Shown in pieces: positions 24,338 through 25,637 of a stretch of 25,637 nt of DNA (positions within the stretch are counted from its first letter, which is position 1; each line of letters begins with the position of its first letter). Where the stretch lies: assembly GCA_041838435.1 (NCBI GenBank), contig JBGYPO010000071.1:1-25637 (forward strand), written 5' to 3'. The notes under the pieces are model-generated. The model made no database searches. It was not told where the DNA came from and worked only from the letters and a program-made list of their open reading frames with translations. The position numbers and the translations under genes were made by a program. Source of the stretch: Aliicoccus sp041838435. Lineage in GTDB: Bacteria; Bacillota; Bacilli; Staphylococcales; Salinicoccaceae.

Positions 24338-24353
24338 TGCAAACGATTTCGCA
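24338..24353. promoter_or_regulatory. LacI-family operator, likely MalR, upstream of the malE promoter
   Basis: TGCAAACGATTTCGCA is an imperfect palindrome (TGC-AA and TT-GCA arms around a central CG) of the type bound by MalR proteins. It begins 10 bases upstream of the -35 box. Read as a cre it also fits with one mismatch, so the two LacI-family proteins cannot be told apart by sequence alone. Confidence 0.5.
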
Positions 24354-24450
24354 AAAAGTAAAATGTCTCTGAATTAGTGCTATGGCAACTCATAATCACT
24401 TGCTATGGGTGAGTACTCTGAATGCTTATAGACAGCGATTATGCTAACAT

Positions 24451-24480
24451 TTGCACGATATCAGAGTAATCATGTATATT
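24451..24480 (+). promoter_or_regulatory. Possible promoter of the GNAT gene
   Basis: TTGCAC (24451-24456) and TATATT (24475-24480) are separated by 18 bases, 30 bases before the ATG. Confidence 0.45.
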
Positions 24481-24510
24481 CAATCTACTAAAGAAAGATG
24501 GTGATGTAAC

Positions 24511-25056
24511 ATGTTGAGTTTCAAAATCGATGATGAACTAACTTTAAGAATTATGAACGAGCGTGACGCATACAGTGCATTCAAAGAAGTCGATGCCTCA
24601 AGGGATTATTTAGCGACTTGGTTACCTTGGGTCAATTACACGCATTCGGCAGAAGATTACAAAAAATTCATCCAGTTCACTCGAGATGAATTTGCCAAAG
24701 AAAATAGTTTCCATTTTGGTATATACAATAAAAAGACATTCATCGGAGGATTCTCACTGAACAAAGTGAATCGTAGCGATAATAAAGTAGAGTTCGGTTA
24801 CTGGCTCGGCAAGTCACACCAAAAACGCGGTATCATTACGCGCGTCGTCTCTACAATGACCGACTTTGTGTTTAACGAGTGGGACGTGCATCGGATTGAG
24901 ATACACGTGTGCGAGCTCAATGAACCGAGTCGCAAGGTGCCAGAGAGACTCGGGTTTTCGAAGGAAGCCGTGCTGTGTGATGCAATGCGACTCGATGGTA
25001 GATATCACAACTTGTTGATATATGGGAAATTGAACCCGAACCATGTGAATTTATAG
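24511..25056 (+). CDS. GNAT family N-acetyltransferase (RimJ/RimL type)
   Basis: A cytoplasmic acetyl-CoA-dependent acetyltransferase of 181 residues that resembles ribosomal-protein-serine acetyltransferases and B. subtilis YdaF. The N-terminal LTLRIMNERDAYSAFKEVDASRDYLATWLPW is typical of the RimL group. The acetyl-CoA pyrophosphate loop is SHQKRGIIT at about residues 106-114, and NEPSRKVPERLGFSKEAVL (about 142-160) is the late GNAT motif. The real substrate may be a protein N-terminus or a small amine; sequence does not decide. The ATG has GGTGATG 5 bases upstream. It is divergent from the maltodextrin operon. Confidence 0.92.
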   Translation: MLSFKIDDELTLRIMNERDAYSAFKEVDASRDYLATWLPWVNYTHSAEDYKKFIQFTRDEFAKENSFHFGIYNKKTFIGGFSLNKVNRSDNKVEFGYWLGKSHQKRGIITRVVSTMTDFVFNEWDVHRIEIHVCELNEPSRKVPERLGFSKEAVLCDAMRLDGRYHNLLIYGKLNPNHVNL

Positions 25057-25069
25057 GTGGGTTGTTTTT
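25033..25069 (+). terminator. Probable terminator after the GNAT gene
   Basis: AACCC-GA-ACC pairs with GGTGGGTT (8 bp with a 2-base bulge), followed by GTTTTT. The left arm lies within the last codons of the gene. Confidence 0.5.
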
Positions 25070-25088
25070 GGAATTTGAGGGTGCCGTC

Positions 25089-25118
25089 TTGGATGATAGG
25101 TTTCTATCCTGTTATGAT
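25089..25118 (+). promoter_or_regulatory. Possible promoter of the DCC-family gene
   Basis: TTGGAT (25089-25094) and TATGAT (25113-25118) are 18 bases apart. The spacer contains a small inverted repeat, GATAG-GTTT-CTATC, that could be an operator. A GGAGG ribosome site follows at 25130-25134. Confidence 0.5.
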
Positions 25119-25142
25119 GGTTTATAGATGGAGGATTAAAAT

Positions 25143-25526
25143 ATGAAAGTTATAGTCTTTGATGGCGACTGCACGCTGTGTAATCGCATGGTGCGGTTTG
25201 TCGTGAAATGGAACAGAAATCCAGAGTTAAAGATTACCGATTTTAATAGTGCTTGGACCAAGGCGAACGTGCCGGAGCTTGTTGGGCGAAAGTCTGTAAT
25301 TTTCGTTGACCAAGATTATTATAAACATTCGACAGCAGTCATCCGAGCTTTGGATGCGATGAACCATCATATGATTCCGTTTAAATTGTTGTTGTGGATT
25401 CCGGATGTGATTCGAGACGATGTTTATAAATGGGTGGCAAGAAATCGTAGGGGATTTGCTGGCAATGCGAGTGTTGAAGATTGTGAGATGCCGAGCGAGA
25501 AGTTTAAGAAGATGTATTTGGAGTAA
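25143..25526 (+). CDS. DCC family thiol-disulfide oxidoreductase-like protein (DUF393)
   Basis: A 127-residue protein of the DCC family, which is named for its N-terminal D-x-x-C-x-x-C motif. Here FDGDCTLCN places the two cysteines at residues 10 and 13. Strand-helix elements of a thioredoxin-like fold follow (KSVIFVDQDYYKHSTAVIRALDAM), and then a C-terminal RNRRGFAGNASVEDCEMPSEKF that is a variant of the usual ending of these proteins. The reaction and partner are unknown. It has its own predicted promoter, a GGAGG site 8 bases before the ATG and a strong terminator, so it is probably a single-gene unit. Its closest neighbour on the same strand is the GNAT gene. Confidence 0.92.
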   Translation: MKVIVFDGDCTLCNRMVRFVVKWNRNPELKITDFNSAWTKANVPELVGRKSVIFVDQDYYKHSTAVIRALDAMNHHMIPFKLLLWIPDVIRDDVYKWVARNRRGFAGNASVEDCEMPSEKFKKMYLE

Positions 25527-25530
25527 TAAA

Positions 25531-25570
25531 AAGTCCAAACCTGGAGTGATTGCCGGGTTTGGACTTTTTT
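25531..25570 (+). terminator. Intrinsic terminator after the DCC-family gene
   Basis: The stem AAGTCCAAACC/GGTTTGGACTT is followed by a T run. The leading A run means it could also work from the opposite strand for a gene to the right. The remaining bases to 25637 show no gene or clear signal. Confidence 0.93.
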
Positions 25571-25637
25571 GTGTTGGATTTGGTTGATGCTGGGATAAGG
25601 ATAAAAATTGACTCATGGTAACTCACACCGTTTTTCG

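Noticed and set aside
24378..24408. Direct repeat TGCTATGG (24378-24385 and 24401-24408) between malE and the GNAT gene
   Set aside because: Only two 8-bp copies 23 bp apart are present, which can arise by chance; no link to a promoter was seen.
1..25637. Prophage, insertion sequence, toxin-antitoxin or defence system
   Set aside because: No transposase, integrase, phage structural, nuclease or toxin-like frame was found on either strand; all clear genes are metabolic, transport or regulatory.

Overview
The window is about 25.6 kb of low-to-moderate GC Firmicutes chromosome. The proteins look like a halotolerant member of the Staphylococcaceae (Salinicoccus/Jeotgalicoccus type). This placement is inferred from overall protein character, AGGAGG-type ribosome sites, a SigB-like promoter and CcpA/cre-like sites; no rRNA or other marker gene is present to prove it. 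No tRNA, rRNA, insertion sequence, phage gene or CRISPR array was seen. Most genes lie on the minus strand; only an SDR oxidoreductase, a GNAT acetyltransferase and a DCC-family protein are on the plus strand.

Layout, read in the minus-strand direction of transcription. (1) At 24265-16909 is a maltodextrin-type operon: binding protein malE, permeases malF and malG, a LacI-type regulator (malR-like), an MsmX/UgpC/MalK-type ATPase and an S9 serine peptidase. Its promoter has overlapping cre-like and LacI-family operator-like sites. (2) At 15452-11042 are a ChrA-type transporter, a TIGR02206 membrane protein and an operon of N-methyltryptophan/sarcosine oxidase-like flavoenzyme, Cof-type HAD phosphatase and MarR regulator. 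(3) At 10916-7099 are malQ and glgP, the cytoplasmic enzymes that would degrade the maltodextrin imported by (1). (4) At 6729-3664 is a tryptophan-to-anthranilate kynurenine operon, kynU-kynB-kynA, plus an unrecognised 106-residue gene. (5) At 3545-1 is a TAXI-type TRAP transporter: binding protein, DUF1850 protein and fused permease, the last running off the left edge of the window.

The main points for a second look are these. First, both secreted solute-binding proteins (TAXI and MalE) have a lipobox-like signal peptide in which the essential cysteine is replaced (by Ala and Leu), so neither should be lipid-anchored; the TAXI protein also ends in a 38-residue acidic repeat tail. Second, two unrelated intergenic tandem arrays (41-bp units at 6859-7033 and 51-bp units at 16571-16861) share one design, with each unit containing a hairpin, and both lie beside intrinsic terminators. 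Third, a perfect 14-bp inverted repeat sits directly before the TIGR02206 gene. Fourth, an uncharacterised small gene closes the kynurenine operon.

Several gene starts were moved to the codon that best fits a Shine-Dalgarno site (malE, malF, malK, the flavoenzyme, TIGR02206). TTG starts are proposed for kynU, malR and the TRAP permease.
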